DNA of 64,000 bases from Maribacter algarum (ex Lu et al. 2025) (nom. illeg.) (GTDB lineage: Bacteria > Bacteroidota > Bacteroidia > Flavobacteriales > Flavobacteriaceae), in assembly GCA_947495915.1 (NCBI GenBank), contig CANMAW010000001.1, positions 186,001 through 250,000 on the forward strand, given 5' to 3'. The position numbers and the translations under genes were made by a program. The first letter of the stretch is position 1, and every line of letters starts with the position of its first letter. Shown here one piece after another: positions 44,533-52,882 of the stretch. The notes under the pieces are model-generated. The model was not told the DNA's origin and ran no database searches. It saw only the letters and a program-made list of their open reading frames with translations.

Positions 44533-47500
44533 TAGTATTCTTTCTGCTCCTTTACAATTTCAAATATCATCTCTACTTTGTTGGGTAATCCATAGCCATT
44601 CGGTGGTTCGGAAACTAATTGGTCCGTTGTTGGGTTCTCAGCTTCTAAGCTCTTTACTAGCGATTTGTAGATGTTATGTTTTACTACATTCTCCTTTGCC
44701 AAATTACCTCTCCAATCCGCAGGGCTATTGGTTTTAAGAGTTTCATCTAATAAGAATACCAAATGTTCACTCTTTTCTAGATTATTATACAAAGCTCTTT
44801 TTCCTGGTGTATTAATGACCTCAGGGGTGTCTTCTGAATGTCCTGCATTGGTTTGTTTAGCTAATTCTGCAATCTTCTTTAAATACTCTTCATAAGTGAT
44901 GGCGTTTGCCTTACGTTGCTTAATTAGCTCGTCTAATAGCTTAGACATTTTTTCAAAGAATGCTGGGTCTAAATGCTGGTCTTTTATAATCTTCTTCCGA
45001 ACATTATTTTCAATAGTTTCTGCAATAGCACCACGGTTGCCTTTCATTCCCTTTGGCAAAGCACCTATAGCGGCGGCAACACCTTCGTTAGATATAATAT
45101 CCAATAATGACATTCCATCAAAAGGGGTAATGTCTTCTGAGTCTTCAGCTTGTATATAGGCATCTAGCAAATGTCTCATATCAGCTTCATAAGTTTTCAT
45201 ATCCAAGGTTTCCCCAGATGCTTTCTTAATTTGCTCTCTAAGCTTTAGGTAGAAATCCTGTTCTCTGTCAATAGTAGCAATTTCCTTAGCTGAATATCCT
45301 GCTTCCTCTAATTCACTTGCTATGTTTGCGTAGGCTCGAATAAGTGCAACTGTTTTCTTATATAATTGTGTTCTTCGTAATGCGGTATCTTTTAAATCAG
45401 ATTCTTTTTCAGAATTACCACAGAAATAATGTTGATATTCTAGGGTGCCTTTGGGAGGAGCTACTGGTTCACATAATAATGCTAATTCTTCCAAGGCATT
45501 ATCTAATCTTTTCTTACCAGCATCCAAACGATCTTGGAGCATAATACCAATATCCTCGGATTCAAAATCATCCATATCTAGTTCAGAAGTATAGACTGAT
45601 ATGGCTTGACCCACACTATCAAAAAGCCCTCTATAATCTACTATATACCCATAGTCTTTGTCTTCTCCATCCACACGGTTAGTTCTGCAAATAGCCTGAA
45701 ACAAGCCATGGTCTTGCATACTTTTATCTAGATAGATGTATGCGCAACTTGGAGCATCGAAACCAGTAAGTAATTTTGAAACTACTACCAGTACTTTCAT
45801 ATTGGCAGGTTCTTTCTTAAACTTGTTCTTAGCCCAATCTTCGTAGGTTTCAGTTTTAGATTTGTTGCCTTGAGGTATAACTTCTTTCAGTATTTCCTCA
45901 TAGAGGTTATAGATAGCCTCTTTTTGTGTTTCTGTGTTGGTCCCTGTATCATCGGTATTTATGTCTCCAGAATGTGGATTGTATGATGTAACGACCGCAC
46001 ACTTGCCTTTAAATGATGTTTTTTGAAACAACTTGTAATACTCACACGCTTCATAAATGGAATTAGCTACGACAATGGCATTACTACGCGATGACATTAA
46101 TAACCGCTTAGTGCCAAAATCAAAAATAATGTCAGTAACAATTTTATCCATTCTTGAGCGGCTACTTAGCACACTCTGCATGGTGCCCCACTTCTTTTTT
46201 AGCTCAGCTCTTTGAAAATCATTCAAGCCTTTGGTTTTAGCTTTGAACCATTCATCGACCTTTTTCTCTGATGTTAGTTTTTGGTTAATATCTCTAGCTT
46301 CATACATAAGGTCTAGTATTACCTTATCCTCTACACCTTCGTTAAACTTATAGGTATGAATGTACTTACCGAAAACTTCTAAACTAGTCTGCTTGTCCTT
46401 TTTAAGTAATGGCGTACCTGTAAAACCAATAAAAACAGCATTGGGTAACATGGCTTTCATAGTCTTATGAAGTTTACCACTTTGAGTACGGTGGCACTCA
46501 TCTACAAACACAAATAACTCGCCAGATACCTGAACAGGATTCTCTTGTAATTCTGCTAAGTATTTTTCAAAATTCTTTACATCTTTTTTACCAAATTTAT
46601 GAACTAGAGAGCACAACAAACGAGGAGAAGGTTGGGTAAGTTTACCCATTAAATCTCTACCGCTCTTGGTTCTAAAAATGGTTTCACCTGCATCTGTGAA
46701 CACATCTTCAATTTGCTTATCCAATTCATCTCTGTCAGTAACGATGGCAATACGAGCCTTAGGATTGCTTTCTAATATCCACTTGGCTAAGTATACCATA
46801 GAAATACTTTTACCGCTCCCTTGGGTATGCCAAATAATACCACCCTCATAACGGTTCACATACTTTTGAGATTCTTTAACTCCAAAATATTGATGTACAC
46901 GAGGTAATTTTTTGATTCCTGCATCAAAGATTATAAAATCATAAAGTAGCTCAATAATGCGTTCTTTGGAACACATTTTAATCAAATACTTATCAAGCAA
47001 TAAGCGAGAGGTATCGTCAACATCTTCTTTCCAACTGAAGTAGAATTTTTCTTCACTACTTATGGTGCCATAACGCAATCCTTCTGAATCACTACCTGCA
47101 AATAGTATTTGATTAGTTGCAAAAAAAGGGCGTATGAACCTATCTTGCATATTGGTAATGTTTTGGCGAATGCCCTCACCAATATCTACAATACCTCTCT
47201 TAAGTTCTAATACGGCAATGGCAATACCGTTGATGTATAAAACAATATCAGGGCGTTTGGTTTTATTACCCTTATAAGTAACCTCATCTGCTATATAAAA
47301 ATCATTATCAGTTGGGTCTTGCCAGTTGATGAGTTTGATGGTGTCATAGTTTTCACCAGCACTTACTTTTACTTTTACACCATTACGTAGTTTACTGTAC
47401 ACATTTTTGTTAGTGGTGTACAAACTGTCATTAAAGTTGGTAGCTACTTGTTGTAATTCAAAAATTGCTTTGCTGATTTGCACATCCGAGTAGCCTTTGC

Positions 47501-47651
47501 GAATCAAGTATTTTTTTAGGTATTCCTCCTCAATATTGCTATTGCCTTCACGATCCTCCCAATCTCCTAAGTAAGTGTACCCTAATTCTTCTTTAAAGAG
47601 TTTTACCACCCTATGTTGGGTGACTCTTTCTATATCGGTTGGTTTGCTCAT
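44532..47651 (-). CDS. hsdR: Type I restriction enzyme, R subunit
   Basis: A 1039-residue restriction/translocase subunit. The N-terminal nuclease of the PD-(D/E)xK type shows D135 (RPDIVLYI) and E149/K151 (VLELK). The helicase motor has Walker A GSGKS (278-282), the DECH box (384-387), motif III GFTGTP, and later KLLTGFDAP and QAICRTNRVD. A C-terminal helical region (about 800-1039) probably binds the methylase core. It cleaves DNA lacking the system's methylation after ATP-driven translocation. It overlaps hsdS by 4 bases and the peptidase gene by one base. The reading frame is intact. Confidence 0.96.
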   Translation of the reverse strand: MSKPTDIERVTQHRVVKLFKEELGYTYLGDWEDREGNSNIEEEYLKKYLIRKGYSDVQISKAIFELQQVATNFNDSLYTTNKNVYSKLRNGVKVKVSAGENYDTIKLINWQDPTDNDFYIADEVTYKGNKTKRPDIVLYINGIAIAVLELKRGIVDIGEGIRQNITNMQDRFIRPFFATNQILFAGSDSEGLRYGTISSEEKFYFSWKEDVDDTSRLLLDKYLIKMCSKERIIELLYDFIIFDAGIKKLPRVHQYFGVKESQKYVNRYEGGIIWHTQGSGKSISMVYLAKWILESNPKARIAIVTDRDELDKQIEDVFTDAGETIFRTKSGRDLMGKLTQPSPRLLCSLVHKFGKKDVKNFEKYLAELQENPVQVSGELFVFVDECHRTQSGKLHKTMKAMLPNAVFIGFTGTPLLKKDKQTSLEVFGKYIHTYKFNEGVEDKVILDLMYEARDINQKLTSEKKVDEWFKAKTKGLNDFQRAELKKKWGTMQSVLSSRSRMDKIVTDIIFDFGTKRLLMSSRSNAIVVANSIYEACEYYKLFQKTSFKGKCAVVTSYNPHSGDINTDDTGTNTETQKEAIYNLYEEILKEVIPQGNKSKTETYEDWAKNKFKKEPANMKVLVVVSKLLTGFDAPSCAYIYLDKSMQDHGLFQAICRTNRVDGEDKDYGYIVDYRGLFDSVGQAISVYTSELDMDDFESEDIGIMLQDRLDAGKKRLDNALEELALLCEPVAPPKGTLEYQHYFCGNSEKESDLKDTALRRTQLYKKTVALIRAYANIASELEEAGYSAKEIATIDREQDFYLKLREQIKKASGETLDMKTYEADMRHLLDAYIQAEDSEDITPFDGMSLLDIISNEGVAAAIGALPKGMKGNRGAIAETIENNVRKKIIKDQHLDPAFFEKMSKLLDELIKQRKANAITYEEYLKKIAELAKQTNAGHSEDTPEVINTPGKRALYNNLEKSEHLVFLLDETLKTNSPADWRGNLAKENVVKHNIYKSLVKSLEAENPTTDQLVSEPPNGYGLPNKVEMIFEIVKEQKEY

Positions 47652-48898
47652 ACTAATCTAATTTTACCTGTGAGTAGTTGCTGAAGTATTCCTTGTTTGA
47701 CAAGTTGGTATTTGGATAGTTTTTGCTCTAAATTATCTATTTCGGAGTCAATTTCTCTAACTATCGAAGCGATTTGAACTTGATCTTCATACACAGGTAA
47801 TGTTAATGTTGATTTCAAAAAGTTAGTTTTTGAAAGATTATATCGGGTTGCACCTTGAGCAAGACTATAGAAAAAATTTCTTCCTAATGAGCTTCTGAAA
47901 AAATATGCTAGAAAAAGACTGTCATATTGTTTTGTATTATGTATCCTAAATCCAAAACAAAAACTGTTTAAGTACAAATTATCCATTTGTTCTAACAAAG
48001 TCGAACAAAATCCAACTTCTTCAGGTGTCTCCGATGAACCATTAAATAATAAATCTCCTTTTAATATCTTATTTTGGGTTTCTCCCTTTTTTATGTTGAC
48101 TGAATCTAAATATCCAGTATCAATTATAGGATTACTCATTACATTCATAAATGGAACATAATGAGCATTTCCATTTGAAAAATCTGCTTTTGTTTTACCG
48201 GACATACCACCGTAAGGTTGCCCAACAGATGATACTTTTGATTCTATCCAATTTTCCTTAGGCGTAAGCAATTTTTGCATCACCCCTTTTTTGATGTCTT
48301 TCTTCTTGGCTATCTTTTGTTCTAAGGCTTGTATTAAAGCATCTGTATCCGATAGGACTTGTGCTATGCCTTTTTGTTCGGTGAGTGTTGGTGGTAGAGG
48401 GATTATTAGTTTTCCTATTAATTCAGTATTTAGATTTGGTTGTCCATTACCAGTTGCAATATCTTCTCTTAGCTTTTTAGTAATTGAGTTGATAAAATAT
48501 ACTAAGTATTGAGGATAAATATTTTTACGAATACTTTGTAATGCCGCAACGCCATCATTTGCGCAACAAGTTATCCCAAGTAATTTGGCAACACCGAGTG
48601 TAGCGCCGCTATTTGCTATTATTAGTGTTCCTTTATCTAGCTTACGACTTTGAGAAGAACCAGCCTCGGTTAAAAATGATTTTGTTTCATTCACAAATAG
48701 CTGAGAATCTGGAATATTCGTTAACGATGCAACGGTCAACCATGGAATAAAATTTCCATTAAAATAAAGTGGAGAACCAGCAGGTCGCGGTGAACCACCT
48801 CTAACAGGTGAAGAAAAGTCTGATATACATTTTATTTTCCAATCTTCAGGAATCAAACCCACTTCAGTTTGTTTATATTTTTTTACTGTTAGTTCCAT
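47648..48898 (-). CDS. hsdS: Type I restriction-modification specificity subunit
   Basis: A 416-residue HsdS with two target-recognition domains, each followed by a conserved helix. The first TRD spans about 10-170 (EDWKIKCISDFSSPVRGGSP) and its helix runs LPPTLTEQKGIAQVLSDTDA. The second TRD spans about 215-375 and ends in LPVYEDQVQIASIVREIDSE and KYQLVKQGILQQLLTGKI. It determines the bipartite DNA target for HsdM and HsdR; the target cannot be read. It overlaps hsdM by 10 bases and hsdR by 4. Confidence 0.95.
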   Translation of the reverse strand: MELTVKKYKQTEVGLIPEDWKIKCISDFSSPVRGGSPRPAGSPLYFNGNFIPWLTVASLTNIPDSQLFVNETKSFLTEAGSSQSRKLDKGTLIIANSGATLGVAKLLGITCCANDGVAALQSIRKNIYPQYLVYFINSITKKLREDIATGNGQPNLNTELIGKLIIPLPPTLTEQKGIAQVLSDTDALIQALEQKIAKKKDIKKGVMQKLLTPKENWIESKVSSVGQPYGGMSGKTKADFSNGNAHYVPFMNVMSNPIIDTGYLDSVNIKKGETQNKILKGDLLFNGSSETPEEVGFCSTLLEQMDNLYLNSFCFGFRIHNTKQYDSLFLAYFFRSSLGRNFFYSLAQGATRYNLSKTNFLKSTLTLPVYEDQVQIASIVREIDSEIDNLEQKLSKYQLVKQGILQQLLTGKIRLV

Positions 48899-51600
48899 GC
48901 AAATCCCATTTTTTCAAGGTGCGTATTCACGGTGTTTTCTAAGTCGGTTACTAATCTATTAGTTGCTGGTAAAGGTGTGCCGTAGCGTTCTGCCAGTTCT
49001 TTTATACGGTTGGTAAGTCGTTGGCTTATTTGGTCTATTTCACCACTTACAGCATTACTAATAGTTGTGAGCCATTTGTCGTTCACCACTAAGAGCTTAA
49101 TTTCTTCTTCTGTTAATTCCGGGTATTTGGCATAGAGCTTATCATCAAGGTCTTTCTCTTTTTCTTTAATTTGTTTTTTAAGTTCACTTTCGCCATCTCT
49201 TAACTTAATGTATTGGTTGATAATAGTGAGCTCAAATATGTACTCCAAGGTTTTATCTTCTTCAATTTTACCTTGTATTGATTGCTCAATCTTCTCTTCC
49301 AACACTTTAATAGCTTTCTTAGTAGCAGAAACACTATCATTGGTATCTAGCCAAACTTTTAATGTTTTGGCGTTTTCTGCATCGGCATCTATTCCTTTAT
49401 AAGCCTTAGCAATTCCAGTCTTAGTTAAATTGCCCTTAGCGTTTTTTAAGCCATCAAATACAACATTCTGGCTCTGTTCTATAAGTTCTTTGGTTTGGTC
49501 TATAAGAAGTTCACTTAAGTCATTTTGCTTTTTGTGCATCTCAGGAAAGTACTTGCTCAATGCTAAATCAGTAAACTCAGCAAGGTTGGTTACAGCATCT
49601 GTTTTTTTACTAACTTCATACAAAGCAGCCTCTTCAGCATTGTGTTCCTCCTCCAGTTCTTGATATTTTGATACTGTAGCTTCTAAATCAGTATTTAGCT
49701 TTTCAATTTCTAATTTTTCCGTTTTAAAGAACCGGTCAATGACTAAATCTTTGGGCACAAGGTCGCATGTCCAACCTTTATCTACCATTTTCTTTTTGCT
49801 ATTCTCTTTGTATATGCGGTAGGTCTCAGCCTTCCATCCATCATAAGAAATAATATAGGCATCATCTTGCATTACCTCGTTCCAGTAGCTTAACAAGTAT
49901 TGGTACACATCATAATTATCAACCAACGGCTTATCCTTATAAGCATGTAATAGCCTTTCAGAAATAGTTGCTATAACTTGCTTAGGATGGCAATTTTTGC
50001 CCAAGGCTCTTAGATACTCATCAGTTTCAGTTGACCAAGAATTAAACAGAGCTTCCATTTTCTCCATAAAAGCTACAAACTCGTCATGCTCGTAAATAGC
50101 CGTATTAATTTGGTCATTATTTATTCGCAATGTTGAGTACCCTTTTCTATCAGGAGCATATAAATCTGCTTTAAGTGTTGGGAATACTTTCCAATATTTT
50201 TCTAAGGCATCTATATCTACATTGGGTATGCCACCATTAAGGTGCGCATCAATGTCCTGTATGTCTTCTTTTTCTTGTCCGTCTATGTAACGAGGGATAT
50301 TTAAATTGTATTCGTTCTCTTCAATGCTAGCAATAGACACCACCTTGCTATACCCATCTTCTATTTTTTGGGCATTAAAGACATCTGTTATCTTACGAAT
50401 ATCTTGATCTCGCAATCTATTTTTATTACCATCTTTAATAAAGCCTTTGCTAGCATCAACCATAAAAATAGCCTTGCGGTTTTGTGCATTTTCTTTATCA
50501 ATAAAAATGATACAAGCAGGAATGCCCGTACCATAGAACAAGTTGGCAGGTAAACCAATGATACCTTTAATGTAGCCTTTCTTAATTAAGTTCTTTCTTA
50601 TTTCAGCTTCCGCATTACCCCTAAACAATACCCCATGAGGGAGAATTACAGCACCTTTACCATGTCTTTTAAGTGAACGAATAATATGGAGCATATAAGC
50701 AAAATCCCCATTCTTAGAAGGAGGTATTCCAAACCCATCAAAACGATTATACTTACCATCTTCTGGCAATGACAAGCCATTACTCCATCGTTTATCACTA
50801 AAGGGAGGATTAGCCACAACATAATCGAATTGCTTCATGTTGTTGTTTTCCTCAAAAAGCGGTTTGGACAAGGTGTTACCTTGCTTAATTTCAGCCGTTG
50901 GGTAGTCGTGTAGAATCATATTCATACGAGCCAACGCAGAAGTTGCAGAATCCTTTTCTTGTCCATATAACGTAACCTTTGTGTTAGCTGCAGTACCAAT
51001 TCTTAATAATAAAGAACCCGACCCACATGTTGGATCATATACAGTTGTATTGGCACTAGTTTGTGCATCAGATATACCAATTATCATTGCCATGATACGA
51101 CTCACTTCTGCAGGGGTATAAAACTGCCCTTTACTTTTACCACTTTCAGTTGCAAAGTGGCGCATAAGGTACTCGTATGCATCGCCTAAGATGTCATCTC
51201 CTTCAGCTCTGTTCTTGCTGAAGTCTAATTCTGGTTTTTCAAATATGGCAATTAAATTGCTGAGGCGGTCAATCATTTCTTTGCCATCACCTAATTTGGC
51301 AACGTCATTGAAATCAGGCATGTCAGAAAGATTGTTAGCATCCTTAAGAGGGGCTATAATCTTCTTATTGATTTGGTCACCAATATCTGTTTTACCTTTT
51401 AGAGCAACCATGTCTTTAAAACCAGCACCTTCAGGAATCGTAATTGGCGCATAAGGCTGACCAGCCCATTTATCACTAATATATTTTATAAAGAGCATTA
51501 CCAGTACATAGTCTTTGTATTGGCTAGCATCCATTCCTCCTCTTAATTCATCACAGCTTGCCCATAGAGAGCTATATAATTCGGATTTTTTTATTGCCAT
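48889..51600 (-). CDS. hsdM: Type I restriction-modification N6-adenine methylase subunit
   Basis: A 903-residue M subunit. The N-terminal HsdM helical domain begins KKSELYSSLWASCDELRGGM. The SAM-binding motif I is DPTCGSGSLLL (189-199) and the catalytic motif IV is NPPF (264-267). FYTPAEVSRIMAMI is also typical. The protein is about 400 residues longer than the classical HsdM: residues about 500-903 form a predicted helical, coiled-coil-rich extension (DLEATVSKYQELEEEHNAEE, ELKKQIKEKEKDLDDKLYAK). Such long M subunits exist in some type I systems. It is the first gene of the four-gene operon and is separated from the upstream GIY-YIG gene by a terminator. Confidence 0.95.
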   Translation of the reverse strand: MAIKKSELYSSLWASCDELRGGMDASQYKDYVLVMLFIKYISDKWAGQPYAPITIPEGAGFKDMVALKGKTDIGDQINKKIIAPLKDANNLSDMPDFNDVAKLGDGKEMIDRLSNLIAIFEKPELDFSKNRAEGDDILGDAYEYLMRHFATESGKSKGQFYTPAEVSRIMAMIIGISDAQTSANTTVYDPTCGSGSLLLRIGTAANTKVTLYGQEKDSATSALARMNMILHDYPTAEIKQGNTLSKPLFEENNNMKQFDYVVANPPFSDKRWSNGLSLPEDGKYNRFDGFGIPPSKNGDFAYMLHIIRSLKRHGKGAVILPHGVLFRGNAEAEIRKNLIKKGYIKGIIGLPANLFYGTGIPACIIFIDKENAQNRKAIFMVDASKGFIKDGNKNRLRDQDIRKITDVFNAQKIEDGYSKVVSIASIEENEYNLNIPRYIDGQEKEDIQDIDAHLNGGIPNVDIDALEKYWKVFPTLKADLYAPDRKGYSTLRINNDQINTAIYEHDEFVAFMEKMEALFNSWSTETDEYLRALGKNCHPKQVIATISERLLHAYKDKPLVDNYDVYQYLLSYWNEVMQDDAYIISYDGWKAETYRIYKENSKKKMVDKGWTCDLVPKDLVIDRFFKTEKLEIEKLNTDLEATVSKYQELEEEHNAEEAALYEVSKKTDAVTNLAEFTDLALSKYFPEMHKKQNDLSELLIDQTKELIEQSQNVVFDGLKNAKGNLTKTGIAKAYKGIDADAENAKTLKVWLDTNDSVSATKKAIKVLEEKIEQSIQGKIEEDKTLEYIFELTIINQYIKLRDGESELKKQIKEKEKDLDDKLYAKYPELTEEEIKLLVVNDKWLTTISNAVSGEIDQISQRLTNRIKELAERYGTPLPATNRLVTDLENTVNTHLEKMGFAWN

Positions 51601-51639
51601 TATTAGTTATTTAAGTGCGGTTGAAGTTAAGGCTTAAAA

Positions 51640-51668
51640 CAAAAAAGGGCAACATTTCTGTTACCCTT
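51640..51668 (-). terminator. Terminator between the GIY-YIG gene and the restriction operon
   Basis: Stem arms 51645-51654 and 51659-51668 (one mismatch, loop TTTC) are followed on the minus strand by TTTTTTGTTTT. It ends the leftward GIY-YIG transcript, so hsdM must have its own promoter in the roughly 40 bases left. Confidence 0.75.
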
Positions 51669-51691
51669 CTGCTTAAACTTTATCATATAAC

Positions 51692-52339
51692 TTAACTATA
51701 CTTCCAAACATAACCAACGGACTGTTTCCGCTCGCCTCTACAACATCTAGAGATACAGGTTTTTGAAACCCCTGAACTTCTTGAAGCTTCAGCAACAGAC
51801 TTATATTCTGAAACTATGTTATGATTCAAGTCCAATTGGACAACCTTTTTCTTTCTTTCATCCTTCTTTCCCGTTGGGGCAGTAGGAGAATACGACCATA
51901 GGAATCCCTTACAGGTTTTAGATTGACCAGTACTAGCACTACTAATACCTGTTTTAGATGCACCAACGGAATTAGCTGCATCTTCCAAACAAGCATAAGT
52001 ACTAACCAAACTACCATCTTCAATTGCATATTGATACACCGTTTTTTTCATTCCACCACCAGCATCTGAATTGTAACCTAGTTCTTGGCTCTTATATTGG
52101 CTTATATATTTCTTCTCCTTTTCCGCCAATTCATTAATTGAATTTGAACAATCAATTTGAGACCATACAAAGGCGTTTGTCCAGCATGCAAGAGCATTGT
52201 ATAACTTTCCATTTTCACCTCTACCAGCCCTTTCTAAATGGTCCAGTTTTCGTTGCTTTATTGAATTTGTTGTAGCCCCTATGTAGACCTCACCTGTCCA
52301 CACATTTTTGACTTTATATATTATATAATTTTGACTCAT
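51692..52339 (-). CDS. GIY-YIG nuclease with NUMOD1 repeats (homing-endonuclease-like)
   Basis: A 215-residue protein. The N-terminal GIY-YIG domain (about 3-95) reads NYIIYKVKNVWTGEVYIGAT, with the arginine/lysine helix IKQRKLDHL and the glutamate helix NELAEKEKKYISQY. Two NUMOD1-type DNA-binding repeats follow: VYQYAIEDGSLVSTYACLED with GASKTGISSASTG, and VVQLDLNHNIVSEYKSVAEA with GVSKTCISRCCRGE, each ending GxLWxYS or GYVWKYS. This is the layout of phage-type homing endonucleases. It is free-standing, not inside an intron or intein here. It could cut competing elements or simply be selfish. Confidence 0.9.
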   Translation of the reverse strand: MSQNYIIYKVKNVWTGEVYIGATTNSIKQRKLDHLERAGRGENGKLYNALACWTNAFVWSQIDCSNSINELAEKEKKYISQYKSQELGYNSDAGGGMKKTVYQYAIEDGSLVSTYACLEDAANSVGASKTGISSASTGQSKTCKGFLWSYSPTAPTGKKDERKKKVVQLDLNHNIVSEYKSVAEASRSSGVSKTCISRCCRGERKQSVGYVWKYS

Positions 52340-52882
52340 TTCTTATGTTTTAAGCTTTTTTTCACTACCTCATTATAAAGGAACTACTCCTCATTGAAGT
52401 ATCTTATTTTCATCCTGAAAATTACACCATATAGCCCTATTCATCAATTGAACTTTATAGCTAAAAAGTACTTTATAAAGATAGAATAAGGGGCTGTTTT
52501 CGGAAAGTATAGTGCTTCAGAGTTATCAACGAAAGTTCCTTACTAGTGGTATTTTTTATATCATGCCCTCATATTGAAAAAAAACCAATTAAGTACCCGT
52601 ATTCACTTTGTCAATTTCACTTTTTAGCGATATATAATAATGCGAATAATCTGTTTTGCTTTGTTTCTTGGATAAAAAGAAGGTGTTTCGGATTAGTAAG
52701 AGAAAAAGTTGGAGTAGTAAATACCCAATCTTTCTCTGTATTATTCGATAATCCTTATTTAACTTAAAGACTTTATCGAACCAACATCACCTTAGATAAC
52801 AATTACCTAGAACTGAACAATAGAATTAAAAAGTAAACGTATTACCATAAGGCATTTGTTGCTCATGTATCATAACCACTAA
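52340..52882. other. 543-bp divergent intergenic region
   Basis: It separates the leftward GIY-YIG gene from the rightward helicase gene. A 73-codon rightward frame at 52546-52767 has no start context, no family resemblance and odd composition, and is not called. No clear hairpin or promoter pair is seen. Confidence 0.35.

Noticed and set aside
52546-52767. A 73-codon rightward frame in the gap before the helicase
   Set aside because: Composition is unlike a normal protein, no start context, no family and no operon position; treated as intergenic.
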